Origin: Salvator merianae
Taxonomy: Eukaryota; Chordata; Lepidosauria; Squamata; Teiidae
Direction of reading: 5' to 3'
NCBI GenBank assembly: GCA_003586115.2
Contig: QVOM02000034.1
Span: 12,689,730 to 12,753,729, forward strand
DNA length: 64,000 nucleotides
A model generated the notes under the pieces. The model was given only the letters and a program-made list of their open reading frames with translations. It was not told where the DNA came from and ran no database searches. Each line of letters opens with the position of its first letter. Position 1 is the first letter of the stretch. The position numbers and the translations under genes are program-made. This document shows, in pieces, positions 34,400-45,562 of this stretch.

Positions 34400-34510
34400 T
34401 TTATTTTCTATATACCATCTTTTCTCCCAGGAGCCCAAGGCAGTGCACACCAATCTTCTGCCCTTCATTTTATCTTCACAACAACCCTGCGGAGTAGGTT
34501 AGGTGAAGAA
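34400..34510 (-). repeat. MIR/CORE-SINE-like old repeat, second copy
   Basis: 'ctatataccatcttttctcc', 'gagcccaaggcagtgcacac' and 'ttttatcttcacaacaaccc' followed by 'tgcggagtaggttaggtgaa' match the copy at 11088-11280 in order and orientation. Confidence 0.55.
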
Positions 34511-34934
34511 ACAGTTGTACATCTCAGTATTCATTGTGTTGAGCTGGCACTACAGGACTGTATGCTTCACTTTCACCCATTGAAACTAGTTGCATTAAAT
34601 TGTGTGCTTCTGCCACAACATTGGCAGTATCTCCCACATTTGGCCTTGGTGAACCTGATATGAGAAAAGTGTGGGTACTTTTAAAAAATAAATCACTCTA
34701 AAGGACCCTGAATCTTGACAAAGATACTGTACTATGGATTGGGGGGAATTCTAGATCTTGCCTTGCCATGAGATATTCTATCTCAGTATCTTACTGCAAC
34801 AGAGGGCAATATAACTGACTTATTTTTCAGAGCGGTTTGAAGAATTATACGAAGTGTTTTTAATATTTTCTTACATTAACCATGAGTACACTTGCTGTTA
34901 ATGTATAGTATGAGGAATCTCTCTCTCTCTCTTT
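34511..34934. other. Intergenic DNA with a (TC)n run at its end
   Basis: No gene seen. TC repeats lie at 34919-34940. Confidence 0.5.
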
Positions 34935-35010
34935 CTCTCTTATTTTTATTGACATTTATATCCTGCCCTATACCAAAAGTCTCATGGAGATCCATCTCAC
35001 TTACAAATCA
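34935..35010 (-). mobile_element. LINE 3' tail fragment (L2/CR1-like)
   Basis: 'ttatttttattgacatttat', 'atcctgccctataccaaaag' and 'tctcatggagatccatc' are the antisense closing sequence of an L2/CR1-like LINE. Confidence 0.6.
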
Positions 35011-35169
35011 GGTGGTAACAAGTAACTAAACATGAAAAGTGTGTTTGTGTTTCCCAAACCTTTTGAAATACAGTCCAGATAGAAATAAGTAGAATGCTAA
35101 ACACTTCAATCCCACTGGATACAGAAGTTTTTCTGCTACATAATTTTATATCATTAAAAATAACTTCCA

Positions 35170-35675
35170 GTAGTCGTTATTCCATTATATGCTTTATGCA
35201 GCAACACTCCTAATAGCCAGACATTGGAAAGGTGCAAGTAATTTAACCTTACAGAGGTGGTACAATATCCTTTGGGATTTACTGATCAATGAGTTTATAA
35301 CTGCTAAGAGAAGTATACCAACCCAAAATGAAGTAATGAAATATTTATTGGAAATTTGGACTCCTGTGTAGCATGTCTGTATTACAGTTAGAGGTTTTTA
35401 TTCTACAGCACAATTGTTGTCTTTGGATGTACTGTTTGAACTTAGTTAAATACATTGTAGAGTCAAGCTTAAAATAACTAGAACAACCCAAATTTTAAGG
35501 GGGAGGTGCTATTTGTGATGTGACTAATTTTGTTTTTTTCGTTTTATGTATAGATTTGTCTGTCTTATGATGTGTAGAGACACTGCAGTTTAGTTTTTAT
35601 GTTTTGTTTTGTGTATTTTACTCAGGTATTGTTTGTGGTTAATAATAAAATTATATTTTTTAATAAAGTGTGTTT
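35170..35675 (+). mobile_element. L1 LINE 3' end, ORF2 C-terminus
   Basis: The frame 35189-35371 reads LYAATLLIARHWK, then LQRWYNILWDLLINEFITAK and ends EIWTPV with a stop. This fits the L1 ORF2 C-terminus, which has an A-ARxLIAxxWK block, a W...WDLxxxEKLTxK block and a final KxWxPF-like end. About 300 bases of T-rich untranslated sequence follow, ending in 'aataataaaattatattttt' and 'taataaag'. It is distinct in sequence from the L1 end at 30001-30414, so the two represent different subfamilies or ages. Confidence 0.8.
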
Positions 35676-36903
35676 GCATTTCTAAGTGTTCATATTGTAC
35701 AACTTACCAAGAATAACTTATCCCTGTTATTTTTGTCTTCCTGAAGCTTTACTGTAAGTAGACTAGACCCCCTCACATTGTCAGATTTATATCTGAATAG
35801 TCAAAAAACCATTGCCAGATTGTGGTTTCAATTAAATCTTGCCTCCCTGAGTCATATCCACAAGAGTCATATCCACAGAGGTGGTGTGCGTATGAAATGG
35901 TTAGTTCAAACTTCCACACACCCAAGCCTCCCATTATGTACTTCTCCCCAGAATATCACACAACATAATTATACTGGAGCCTAGTATTTGTGCCATCTTC
36001 TGAATGTGGGGCCATGCAAATCCTCACTAAATTAGACTTTTAAGAACCTTGAAGGTTTAATGAGCTCTAGTGGCTTTCATATCAGAATTAAGGAATATAT
36101 ATATATATATATATATATATAGCAAATAGTTGATTTGTATCTTTGCAGCGTCTCCTAAAAAGAAGAGAAGCCAGCAACTATCACGTCAATAATTCCTTCT
36201 AGCAAAAAAGCCCAATTATATAATTAACCAGCCAAGCCAAAAAACAAGAAGACGCCAAGCTGTGTTCGTCTTTTCATTTTTCATATTCAATCTAAACCTG
36301 CCGTGCCAAATGCTAAGCTTGTTTAAGCACAGGCTGACACTGACTCTTACCCCCACATAATGACACAAATCTTCCTGGGATTGCATAGACTGTAGGGGAT
36401 AAAATAGCCAAGCAACTTAAAAGAAAAATGAGATAATAATTTTAAAGTGGAATCCAGATCAGGCCATCTAAGTTTTTAATCTCTACCACAAAACACATCC
36501 AGCCTTAAGTGTCCACCATGGTTAACAAATGGCCTCACTCCTCAGAGGTATGTTTAGATCACAGCATACAATAGTAAAATTCTTCCTCCAAAATATTGTT
36601 CTTTCATTAAAAATAATTTTGTTTGCTTCTCCTTTTCCTTCTCCTTCTTCACCCCTCCCCAGGACAAGAGCAGGAGGAAACTGTTGGAGCAAAGAGATGG
36701 GGATTTCCCACCCAGTAGCCAATCAGGCAGTAGCACATCTTGCCGTGTTAAATTGTCTGACTTAGATATGAATAGGCTGCACTAGGGTAAATTGAACTAT
36801 ATAATCAGGAAAATGTATTTGAAAGGCATTCTTTTTAGCATCTGGGAACTGCATTTATTCTTACTGAGACGAATTTAAAAAGCCCAGGGTGATTGCAGCC
36901 TCA
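35676..36903. other. Intergenic DNA with an (AT)n run
   Basis: No gene seen. An AT dinucleotide repeat is at 36095-36121. Short pyrimidine-rich text near 36620-36660 opens a small serine/proline-rich frame that is not considered real. Confidence 0.5.
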
Positions 36904-37388
36904 GGGCTTCTTTGCTCTTGCTGGCCTGGTATGGTACAATAATACCATATTGGGCTGGTAAGGATCAGGCATGGAGGAGGCATTCCGTACTCCAAGGGCT
37001 AGAAAAGTCCCAAACCAGGTCACCAGCATTTGTTGTGTGGATGGCCTGACCAGGGCAGGCCAGATCACCATGGCAACAGCCATGGCAACATTTGGTGGAC
37101 ACCCAAACATTGCCATGGCGATTGGGATGCGGTGCATGACTGCACAGTCACAGCCACAGCTGCAGCCACACCGCCATGCCCACTCGCAGTGTTTGACCCA
37201 GAAGACAGTGGGAACACTGTTGATCAAGAGCTCATTAGCTGCTCCGGGTCAAGCTGTGGACAGCATTTTAGTTGGCCACAGCTAGTAACACCCAAGATCG
37301 GTTGTGAAGGATGTGGCAGTGGTATGTATGAATGGGCCTGTCCAATGAGCATCTGATCCCTCACTACCAGGTAAGTGTGAACAGACCC
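36904..37388. mobile_element. Family A MITE with X-box-like core
   Basis: The left end is GGGCTTCTTTGCTCTTG and the right end, read on the other strand, is AGGGTCTGTTCACACTTA. The flanks CAGCCTCA and CAGTCTCT agree at six of eight bases. The subterminal fold-back is TATGGTACAATAATACCATA. Three CCATGGC motifs, two of them CCATGGCAAC, lie at about 37068-37121. The second hairpin is GCTGTGGACAGC...GGCCACAGC near 37251-37282. The opposing ~105-codon frames are artefacts of this repeat. Confidence 0.8.
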
Positions 37389-37589
37389 TCAGTCTCTGCA
37401 ACCAGCCCAAGAGTAATTTCTCAGGGTTTACGTTTAGGCCACTAGCACTTTATACTGCAATAATTGGTTGAACAGAATTGTACATAATTCATAATATGTG
37501 CCTGTGTTTGATGACACTTGTATAAAACTTTCAGTCTTATTTCTTTAATTCTTGCTGCTGTACTGAATCTATTTTGATTTAATATCTAT
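37389..37589. other. Short unassigned spacer
   Basis: No feature recognised. Confidence 0.5.
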
Positions 37590-38195
37590 TACTTCCATTC
37601 ATTGCTTGATTTGCAAGTCTGTCTCCCAAGACTGTTGCAAACTTTTTAAATTTGACTGTTGAATTCCTTTCCTTATCCTATACAATTTAGAAGCTAAATC
37701 TTTATCAAGACATTGATGTTTATCAATTAAATGTTCGGGAATGTTAATGGTCATCTTGCTGTAATTTTTATTTTCCTTCATACTAATAAAATATTTTAGT
37801 TGTAGTCAATTGTTTACTCTTAATTGTAATGCATTTTCTAGTGCTTCCAAGTTTTCAGCTGCATCTTCTTCATTGTAATGTTTTTTTTAATTGTATCATT
37901 TTTTTGTCTTTTAGTGATTTCCTTTGCTGCAAATTAAATATCAATGGAAATTTAGGAAGATCATATATTGGTGCAATTGCTGAAGGCACTGGAAGTAAAA
38001 GATTTTTGCCACTTCAATGGCACCAATTATAAACAATGGAATTACATATTTGTTGAATGGAATTTTTCCATAAAATAAACAGTGAGTATTCCATTGTTAT
38101 ATTTTCTTCTTGAAATTCTATTTGAATCCATTTTTTCCTAAGGTAATTCATAATAATTAATGCATTGCCTAAATTGAAAAGTTCATAATGTATCT
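37590..38195 (-). mobile_element. Probable L1 ORF2 fragment
   Basis: The minus-strand frame within 37599-37781 ends KDLASKLYRIRKGIQQSN and QQSWETDLQ, which fits the L1 ORF2 segment that precedes WE.DL (SKLYxxL...WE.DL). The frame within 38014-38292 (LFNLGNALIIMNYLRKKW) would lie upstream in the element. There is no catalytic RT motif. The match is by pattern only and is less secure than the two L1 3' ends above. Confidence 0.5.
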
Positions 38196-38198
38196 TCT

Positions 38199-38455
38199 GG
38201 CCATTTCTGGACTTGTCAGTAGACCAGACCAGGAAGGGGTCTACAGGCCTCCCTTCTTCCTGCTGATGTAGTTTAAGGGAGGTGCCTCCCACTCCTAGTA
38301 TGCGCTATCTGCACAGGACAGAGTGTAGACTGGACCAAGGTGCTCCAAATGGCATCCTGGTCTGATCTACTGGTAAACTCTTTTGAGGTCTACTGGTGTA
38401 CTAGGGGGTACTACACTGCACTGTGGAGGTATCCAGTATACTACAGGGGATTCTC
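38199..38455. mobile_element. Family C-type element, partial
   Basis: It starts GGCCATTTCTGGACTTG. The interior has 'cagtagaccagaccagga', 'gatctactggtaaactc' and 'ggtctactggtgtact', related to 40190-40280 and 63290-63320. The right end is not clear and may be cut by the family A element that follows. Confidence 0.5.
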
Positions 38456-38529
38456 TTCACTGGCGCAATAATGGAATGGGTCCCCCAGGAGCTCAGGAGA
38501 CCAGGAGGCTGGAATGGAACAGGCTGCCT

Positions 38530-38969
38530 TGATGCAGACAGCCTTGTCCTTTTCTATGGTGGAATAGAGCCCACAACGTGGAGACCATCTGCACTGTGAA
38601 GGCATGGAAAAGACCGGCAGCAGGAAACAAGCATTTGCAGTGCAAATGCTGGTATCCTGCACCATGACAGTGGCCAGGAAACCTCTGGCTGTTGCCATGG
38701 TGACCAGCAATGCCACGCAACAGCACAAGCACAGCAGCACCATGTCGCACCAGTCTGCATTCGCACCTGGTGTGAATGCAGTGTACCAGGAGCAGTCTAG
38801 ATGCTCCTGGTACAGCTGTAGAGCACAATTTTGTGCCCCACAGCAGGTAGTGACCAGGAGCAGCTGGAGTCTGCTCCAGACCACCAGGGCCTCCGCGAAA
38901 TGCAGAAGCACTGCGCTAATAAGCCTCCCCGATACTCACTTGTGTCAAGTGCAAACAGGCCCCAGGCAA
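38530..38969. mobile_element. Family A MITE, left end lost
   Basis: The right end 'aagtgcaaacaggcccc' is the inverse of the family terminus. The second hairpin is near 38813-38842 (GCTGTAGAGCACAA...TTGTGCCCCACAGC). The motif GTTGCCATGGTGAC is at 38691-38704. The interior matches 15868-16297 closely. The overlapping frames of up to 156 codons are artefacts. Confidence 0.75.
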
Positions 38970-40136
38970 GGTGCCTAAGCCGTTTTAGTGCTCACAAATA
39001 AGGCTAGTTGCTTGCTCTCCTTGTCTAGAAGTCAGCTGAGACATGTGTTCACATGCAGTTGTAAGCATGCTCAGAGATTGTTCAGCAGTGGTACCTGCCA
39101 CACACTACTGTGACCATCGCAGCTCTAATACACATTGAACACCAGAAAATGCCCTTCCAAAGTGCATTAGAAATGGATTAGAAATGGGATGACAACTCTA
39201 GCCACCACACGCAGCACCTCTAAGTCATTTTTAAGTCTCTGATAATTTTTTTTCATTTTTGTCACAAGTGAATGCAGTTTACTTGCTTTTTATTATGGAG
39301 GAAACAGGCAATAAACATAACTAACAGATGTGTATGAATGTCTACTACCTTTATAAAGCATCACAACATCATGGGAGGTAAAACTGAACTATGCAACCCT
39401 TCATTCGGTCTGTCTTCACCTGTTACTCGTGTCTCCAGATGACCCTAAATTCTAATGTTATCAGAATGGAATGAAACCACTCCTTCCGTTTTCCCACATC
39501 AAGTATAATTTTATCACAATTTGTCCTGTACTTGTTTGCTTGTTTTAATTGTGTATAACCTGCCTGTTATTGCGGGCTTTCCCAGATCCACATTTCTGCT
39601 GAACAGCAAGTTTTCCTGCAGAAGTATTCATTTGCACTTCAATGAGATTACTGTGGGAGTAAGATACAGTTTAACAGCAGTAAATCCATCCAAACTGATT
39701 TATGTCATCCAAATCATTTTTTAGAGACATAGCCCTAGGTGACCACAGAAACCAAGGAGAAATTGCCAGCTTTGGTCTGGATAGATATGGATTCAAATTC
39801 CACAGCTCTCTCAGAGACTGTGGGCAGTTGCTTCTGCCTAACCTCTGGGCAGGGTAAAGTGTCATCATACTCATGAATGCCATCAAGACATGCTGGGAAG
39901 AAAGAGAGGTTGATGATGATGGAATAACTAAATAATAAATGTATTTTGTTGTTTCCCTGTATATCATTCTTCCATGCCCATTTGTTCAATTGGTCTCTAC
40001 GTAGCAAGTCACATTCTACCTTGCTGCAACCCAGCTTGTGAATGTATCTTCTCTTGAGGCATGTTGAACAGATCAGAGAACCTTTTTGGTTCCTGCCTCT
40101 GTGCATACAGTTAATGCCTAAAGAAGAGGTAGCTTC
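38970..40136. other. Unassigned DNA with a fragment of the AAATGC repeat
   Basis: Around 39140-39240, 'agaaaatgcccttccaaagt' and 'gattagaaatgggatgac' recall the repeat at 9463-9580 and 50579-50700. The minus frame at 39735-40106 (CSKVECDLLRRDQLNKW and DGIHEYDDTLPCPEV) is the least repeat-like frame in the window, but I do not recognise it and see no splice or start evidence. Confidence 0.4.
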
Positions 40137-40538
40137 GCCCCTTTCTGCATAGGTACTTAATTTGGATTAAAGTCTGCTCTGTCTGCTCTAAACAGATCGT
40201 GATCCTGATTAGGGAGGTCTCAGTCAGGATCAATGGTAGACCTGTTTAATCTGGTCTATCAGCAGGACCAGCGGCCCTGTTCCAGAACACGGGAGGTGTG
40301 CTTAGTACTGCCGGGGGATGCATGTCAATGGCATACTATAGTGGACCTCCAAAATGCATGCCCCAGAGGCCCTGAGGCTAGGAACTTTTGTTCCTAGCCC
40401 TTGGAGAAGTGGGAGTGTGCCCATGAAGCTCACATGGGCTTGACCAGTGCCACTGGGCAGATGGCACTGATTCCACCCACACTTGCCTATGTTGGGAATC
40501 AGTGGGCCTGGCTGTACCAAATGATTCCGAATGCGGGC
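40137..40538. mobile_element. Family C element with conserved hairpin
   Basis: It starts GCCCCTTTCTGCATAGG. The other end, read inversely, is GGCCCGCATTCGGAAT. A perfect 10-bp hairpin GGCTAGGAAC-tttt-GTTCCTAGCC lies at 40376-40399. The same hairpin or its decayed form occurs at about 47351-47375 and 55917-55942, preceded in all three by a 'ccaaaatg(c/g)' block. No coding capacity. Confidence 0.7.
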
Positions 40539-41364
40539 CTTTCTATGCACTAGTATTTCCATCCTATCTCTAAACCACGTTAAAGCCCAGAGAATGCATT
40601 TAGGAAGTGTGCTTTTTGGCCTGTCATGTGGATAAAGGTACTTAGCATTCAGATGCTGTATCATCTCTATGTTGCATTTGAGGCACTTTTTTAAATCATG
40701 TATGGATGCAGACATAGACAATCAATGTGATCTGGGTTTCCTTGTTGAACTGGATTCCAAATACTGCCCATTGCTGTACATGCATATGATTCCAAGCCCA
40801 CCTTTCAGTTTTTCCAGGTAATGCGTGCAGGTTTTTTCTGTTCTTACGAAAGAAAAAAGTGGAAAGTACTCAGAAAACTGTTGCCAAAAAAGAAAAGAAA
40901 GAAAAGAAATCTGAGTTCCTTGACTTGAGGAAACCTGGCATTCATTTGTGCTTTTCCAAACAATCTCTCTACTGCCTCACCAGACTCTGCATAACTCAAG
41001 TTTGATCCACTTTACTTTGCTTTGTGGATTGGCCCTGATCCCTACCAAACCTCTCTATATAAAACCACAAGAGAGGAGTAGTTCTCAATGGTGTGATATT
41101 TATTCTGTGCCAAGGGCAGAGGAAAAAAGAAGATTATTCTGTGCTGGAAACAGCTGGCAGATCATTAAAAACACACACGCACGGCTGTGGCTATTGCTGT
41201 TGAGCTAAAACTCATGCTGGGGGGCATGGCACTCCGCCTCTCCCCCCAGAACACTGGGTGATTTAAATAAGAAAAAGGAAGCTTTTAAAGGTAGCGTTTT
41301 TGTTTTGGAAAAACAACTACAACATGACAGAGAAGGAAAGCAGTTAGATACTCTGGCCAGGTTC
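40539..41364. other. Intergenic DNA, no gene seen
   Basis: No gene or recognised repeat. An A/G-rich patch lies near 40888-40911. Confidence 0.5.
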
Positions 41365-41725
41365 ACACTTACTGGACTTGAATTGTCTAAGGAGACAATT
41401 CCATGCTCGTCAAGATCAAGGTAGGTTGGGGCCGTTCAGGACCTGCTTGCATTTGAAGCTACTGAGAGTCAGGGATGCTCTCTAGTCAAGCTTTGTGGAG
41501 GCCCTGGTGATCGGGAGCAGACTCCAGCTGCTGCCGATTGCTACTAGGTGTGGAGCACAAAAATTGTGCTCCACAGCTGCACCAGGAACAACTAGACTGC
41601 TCCCGGTACAGTGTGTTCACACCCATGTCTGCAACAGTATGGAGGCCCGGAGGCCCCACAAATAGCAACTGCCCCCTTTCCGCCGGTTCCGAACACCTGC
41701 CCTTAAAGCGATGGGCTGGTAGAAT
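41365..41725. mobile_element. Composite of a family A element and a family B MITE end
   Basis: The left end GGCCAGGTTCACACTTACTG and fold-back GAATTGTC...GACAATTC belong to family A. The perfect 12-bp hairpin TGTGGAGCACAA-aaa-TTGTGCTCCACA is at 41549-41575. From about 41630 the text changes to 'tatggaggcccggaggcccc', 'cggttccgaacacctgccct' and 'taaagcgatgggctg', which matches the right end of the family B MITE at 58140-58230. The right halves of A and the left half of B are missing, so two elements are fused at about 41630. Confidence 0.65.
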
Positions 41726-41999
41726 AAAAAACTGATGGCAAAACATGAACTCGCACATTTCTCCACTTTGCATTGCTGTACCACTTTTTACCTTCATTCT
41801 TGTTTGGACACATTTTTCCAGTTCTTGAACTGAGAGTTTCTAATTCTTCTTATTAATCCTAACCCCCCAACTTTTAATGTGTTTTTAGCTACTGAATTTT
41901 TTAAATTGCCTTTTACCTTTGCTTTTATGTTTATAAAGGTGGCTCCAGACTCGAATAAAAACCCACAATGTTCTTGGCAGACTATACTGGGATTGCCAC
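41726..41999. other. Short unassigned stretch
   Basis: No gene or repeat recognised, though it may be the upstream part of the LINE 3' tail that follows. Confidence 0.4.
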
Positions 42000-42085
42000 A
42001 CATTCATTTGTTTTGTTTTGAGTCTGTGAACTGCTTCAGGGTCTTAAGCAGTATAGAAATATTTTCAATAAAATAAATAGAACAA
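42000..42085 (+). mobile_element. LINE 3' tail fragment
   Basis: 'gagtctgtgaactgcttcag' and 'agcagtatagaaatatttt' with 'aataaaataaat' are the sense-strand closing sequence of an L2/CR1-like LINE. Confidence 0.55.
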
Positions 42086-42739
42086 TACATAAATATTCTC
42101 TGTATTTCTTTGTAGATATGCATGTTTTGTCCAGGTCTACATTACTTTAATTGTGCAGCGGTCACATTTTTATGTTTTAGTCCGTCCCTGGGACAGACAG
42201 GAGAGTGAGTCCATTTCGGGCCTCCTCCTGCCTGGTCACACTTTAGTGTACCACTGCCACTGTCACCCAAGCCCTCCTGATAAGAGGTAGGTTGGGGAAG
42301 GGAGGACGGGGAGGTGGTAGGAGGTGCCAGGGGGTTTGAAAGTGATGGCAAGAGGCAGCCACAGTGGTGGAGGAGGGTGGCAGGAGGCCATGGATGGCTT
42401 CAGAGATAGTGGAAGGCAGCAGGGAATATGGAGGTTTGGGAGGGAGCTGCGGCATCAAGGGGCATCTGGCGGGCGGCAGCAGGCAGCCTGGCTCGGTCCG
42501 TTTCTGGCTGAAATGGACTCAGAGTTGGAATTATCCAAATATAAGATAATCCCATTCCTGGCAGGAAAGTCCTTGGGACAAAAATGGTAACACATTTGCC
42601 ATCAGTTTTCCAAGGACTTAAGCCAGCCTCCATCTCCAAAAAAAATGAGGTGTAACCACAACCTTGGTGACACTTAAGTGGCCACTCCCCTGAGTGACTC
42701 TTTTTCTCCCTTCTTCCACCTTTCACATGCAAACTAGGC
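42086..42739. other. G-rich unassigned DNA
   Basis: From about 42290 to 42500 the plus strand is G-rich, with many GGAGG and GGTGG runs. It could form G-quadruplexes and opens compositional frames on both strands. No gene recognised. Confidence 0.45.
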
Positions 42740-43175
42740 CCCATCCAGACATGACCTAAAGCATGGGATAATCCCAAGGCCACGTTGGGATTGCCACATG
42801 CATCCCCATGGAAAAGGGCTAGAATCCCACGTTATGGCTATTTGGGATAAACCAGCTTCCACTGCAGGTTTTCTCCAAATAATAATATGGGCTTACCTAT
42901 CTGGATGCTTACTTCCGGATCTTCTGCCTGAAAATGGCCATCGCACATGCACAGAGCCAAAACTGGGCGATGATCGCACACTTTTGTACCATTGAAATAC
43001 CTGGATGCATGCAGCTCATCATTGCACAAGCAAACGTCCAGACAGTGTAAATGCCCATGCTTGCTGCATGAGGTTGCCCTGCTGTCTGGCAGGGTCAGTG
43101 AGAGGCAATAGACAGATGCAAACAAGTTCTCACATTTTCCCCTGCCATACGGAGGAAGCCCTATTTTTCATGATA
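42740..43175. repeat. Probable DNA element related to 15030-15450
   Basis: It contains 'ggattgccacatgcatcccc', 'gaaatacctggatgcatgca' and 'cttacttccggatcttctgc'. These recall 15030-15450 ('gtggcaatcccattat', 'aaatacctggaagtgcatga') and 58540-58640 ('cttacttgcctggatgcttg'). No coding capacity; class unknown. Confidence 0.45.
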
Positions 43176-43605
43176 ATGCTGCGTTAGATTCATAGATGTA
43201 GATTTTACAGGTATAAAGAATAGGAGTACACCTGCAGCCTCGTCACATTCCTGTGTTCATACTAAAAAATGCTTTTGCAGTAGAGGCTATTCAGTAAGGC
43301 AGTGGGAAAGGAATGAGCATCCAACCAGAAACTTCCCTTTGATCTCTCCGAACAACGTTTCCATCTGCCATGAGTTTACTTTACATGACATTATGGGGTG
43401 ACCTGTGTTGTCTGATGTGCCCTTTCAGACTGGTGGGATGAAGTGTCAACATAGCAGTTCTCTTCAACCAAGAAGAAAACTGAACTTACCAAATAGAGTG
43501 GATTATGGATTTATCAGCCAACCAAGAACTGAAACACAGGAAGAAGAAAGAGAAAATGGCTCTGAACTATTTGGTGAAGTGAGGCACTGCCCTCTTCATC
43601 CATGG
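43176..43605. other. Intergenic DNA, no gene seen
   Basis: No recognised repeat or domain. Confidence 0.5.
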
Positions 43606-43812
43606 GTCTTTTTGCACTTGTTGCCTAGCGATTGTGACTAGCTGTGGAGCTCTAAATTGTGCTCCACAACTTGATTGGGAGCAGCCACTGTCATGGTAAA
43701 GATCAGGAGCAGAACACCAGCATTTGCAGTGCGCATGCTGATATCCTGCTGGTATTCCAGTCTAGAGCTCTGCAGTGTGGATGGTGTCCGTGCTGCAGGC
43801 TCCATTAAGCAA
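43606..43812. mobile_element. Family A MITE, half copy
   Basis: The left end GGGTCTTTTTGCACTTG is followed almost at once by the second hairpin, GTGGAGCTCTAAATTGTGCTCCAC (quoted as two arms GTGGAGC / GCTCCAC), which places this copy in reverse orientation. It breaks off after 'gtgtggatggtgtccgtgc'. Confidence 0.7.
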
Positions 43813-44071
43813 ACCACTTCTGGGTAAACAACACCTCAACTTAAAAGATCTAATCTCCTTCCAAAGACCTGTTGTCCCAAAACTGGCAACTTTGCTGGTC
43901 AGTCTGAGTAGATATTTCTCCATCACTGCTGAGTAGTCTGAGTAGGCAGCACAAATTATTTCTGCAAGTCTTTTAGGTATCTGGAACTGCTGTGGACTAG
44001 CAGGCTCTGGGAAGCTGCTGTCTGGTTCTTTTCCCTACCTTTTGTGTAAAGAGCCTCTTTATGTGGTTGTT
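43813..44071. other. Unassigned DNA, possibly upstream part of a LINE
   Basis: No motif seen, but it directly precedes an L2-like C-terminus in the same orientation. Confidence 0.35.
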
Positions 44072-44255
44072 GAGATGATGGGTAGAGAGAGGACTTTCTC
44101 TGTGATGGCTCCCAGGGTTTGGCTCAGTCTTCCCTTAGAAATACATCATGCACTGACATGGAACACCCTTTGGGCCTAGTAAAAATATTTTTATTCACAC
44201 ATTTTATTTAACAATTAATTTTGTCATTTTTCTCCCTCCCATAAAGTTGGTGGAT
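44072..44255 (+). mobile_element. L2-like ORF2 C-terminus and 3' region
   Basis: The frame from 44075 reads MMGRERTFSVMAPRVWLSLP. This is the characteristic end of L2-type ORF2, where a 'GREGAFS..AP..WNSLP' block follows the RT domain. T-rich untranslated sequence follows. Only this tip of the protein is left. Confidence 0.65.
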
Positions 44256-45045
44256 TCTTTGCATTTTTTTTAAGTGGATTTTATTGAGGTTTAACTTAGG
44301 ATGCAATCAGTCACTTTTAAACAGTCACCTTCCGGGGACTTTCATTCTTACCTGGCAGATATCATCCTCAGCATATGACTTCTTGGATCCTGAGGCCTCA
44401 GAAAGGACAACTCAGTGATGGGTGGGATTTCTCAGCACTCGAGTTGCCTCCTTTTTCAAGACACACTGATCTGCTTGATAGGAAATGTTGTTGATTATCT
44501 TTTACTGTGCACAGGACAAGTAGTGAAGAGGAACTGGTAGAGAAAGGGCACAATGAATGGCATCTCAACAAGGTGTTCTTCTCATCCCTTCACTGCCCTA
44601 CCAATGGACTTTCTCTAGCTATTAATGGACTAATAATATAGCTGAAATTCTCCTAAAACACATCCAGAACCTGCTTTTGAAATCGCTGCTTTCAGAATTT
44701 GCATTAATATTGGAGTTTGTAGCCACCTACCTATACATCCATCCCTCTAAATCTTCTCCAGATTTAGAGGGGCACAAATTATTTTGGTGGGAAGGTCACT
44801 TCCCTTTTTCATTGATTTCCAACAGTAATGCCACTGAATATATGCTTATTCATTTAAATTGCCAAGTGTGAAGGTTTGAAATAGAGCTGGCAAGAAAAGT
44901 CAGAAGCAGGGCATAGACCATAGATGTGTCCTTTTATTCTCAAGGAAGCAGGTGAGTTAAAAGTATTCCAGTCTTCTGCCTGGATCTTCTTAGAAGATGT
45001 GTAACCTGGTATTTTGAGTTAAATATATATGCATTAGAATACATT
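44256..45045. other. Intergenic DNA, no gene seen
   Basis: No recognised repeat. Open frames are short. Confidence 0.5.
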
Positions 45046-45562
45046 GGGCGTTTTTGCATTTAGGAGAGTAGAATGTACTAATTAGCAGAGTTCTGGCTGG
45101 CCAGGATCAGGTACGGTGAGTAGTATTTGCACTTTTCAGCAATGGAACAGTTTGCAAACTGACCAGCAGGGGGAGCAGTGCGAATAGGAATGCACTAGTT
45201 AGGGAGCTGATTCCGAAGCCAGAGCAGTTCCTTTCAAAGTTGTGTTTGAAAAGGCAGCTAGGGTACGAAGCCAAAAGTGCAAACTGGGTTGCAAAGTGTC
45301 AAACAGCACCTCCACAGCCCTGCTGACCCCTCCCTGCCACCATTTCAAACCTGGAAGTAGTGCGAACACAGCTCACCGATCTACACTTGATAGCAAAAGT
45401 CAGCTTCCAGACTGCAATTTAGTGCACCAGTGCTACTCAACTTCAGGTGAGCATCAGGTGGGCTTTGGTGAGCTTCAAGGTAGCTGATTCCATTTATAAG
45501 TGTGAATGCACCTCACTAACGAGTAGACAGGAACGTTCCTCTCGCAAAGTGTGAACAGGGCC
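45046..45562. mobile_element. Family A2 element
   Basis: It starts GGGCGTTTTTGCATTTAG. The right end, read inversely, is GGCCCTGTTCACACTTTG. The interior ('agttctggctggccaggatc', 'caaactgaccagcag', 'gggagctgattcc', 'cctggaagtagtgcgaacac', 'caggtgggctttggtgagct') runs parallel to 49912-50411. The ends are those of family A but the interior differs. No transposase. Confidence 0.75.
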
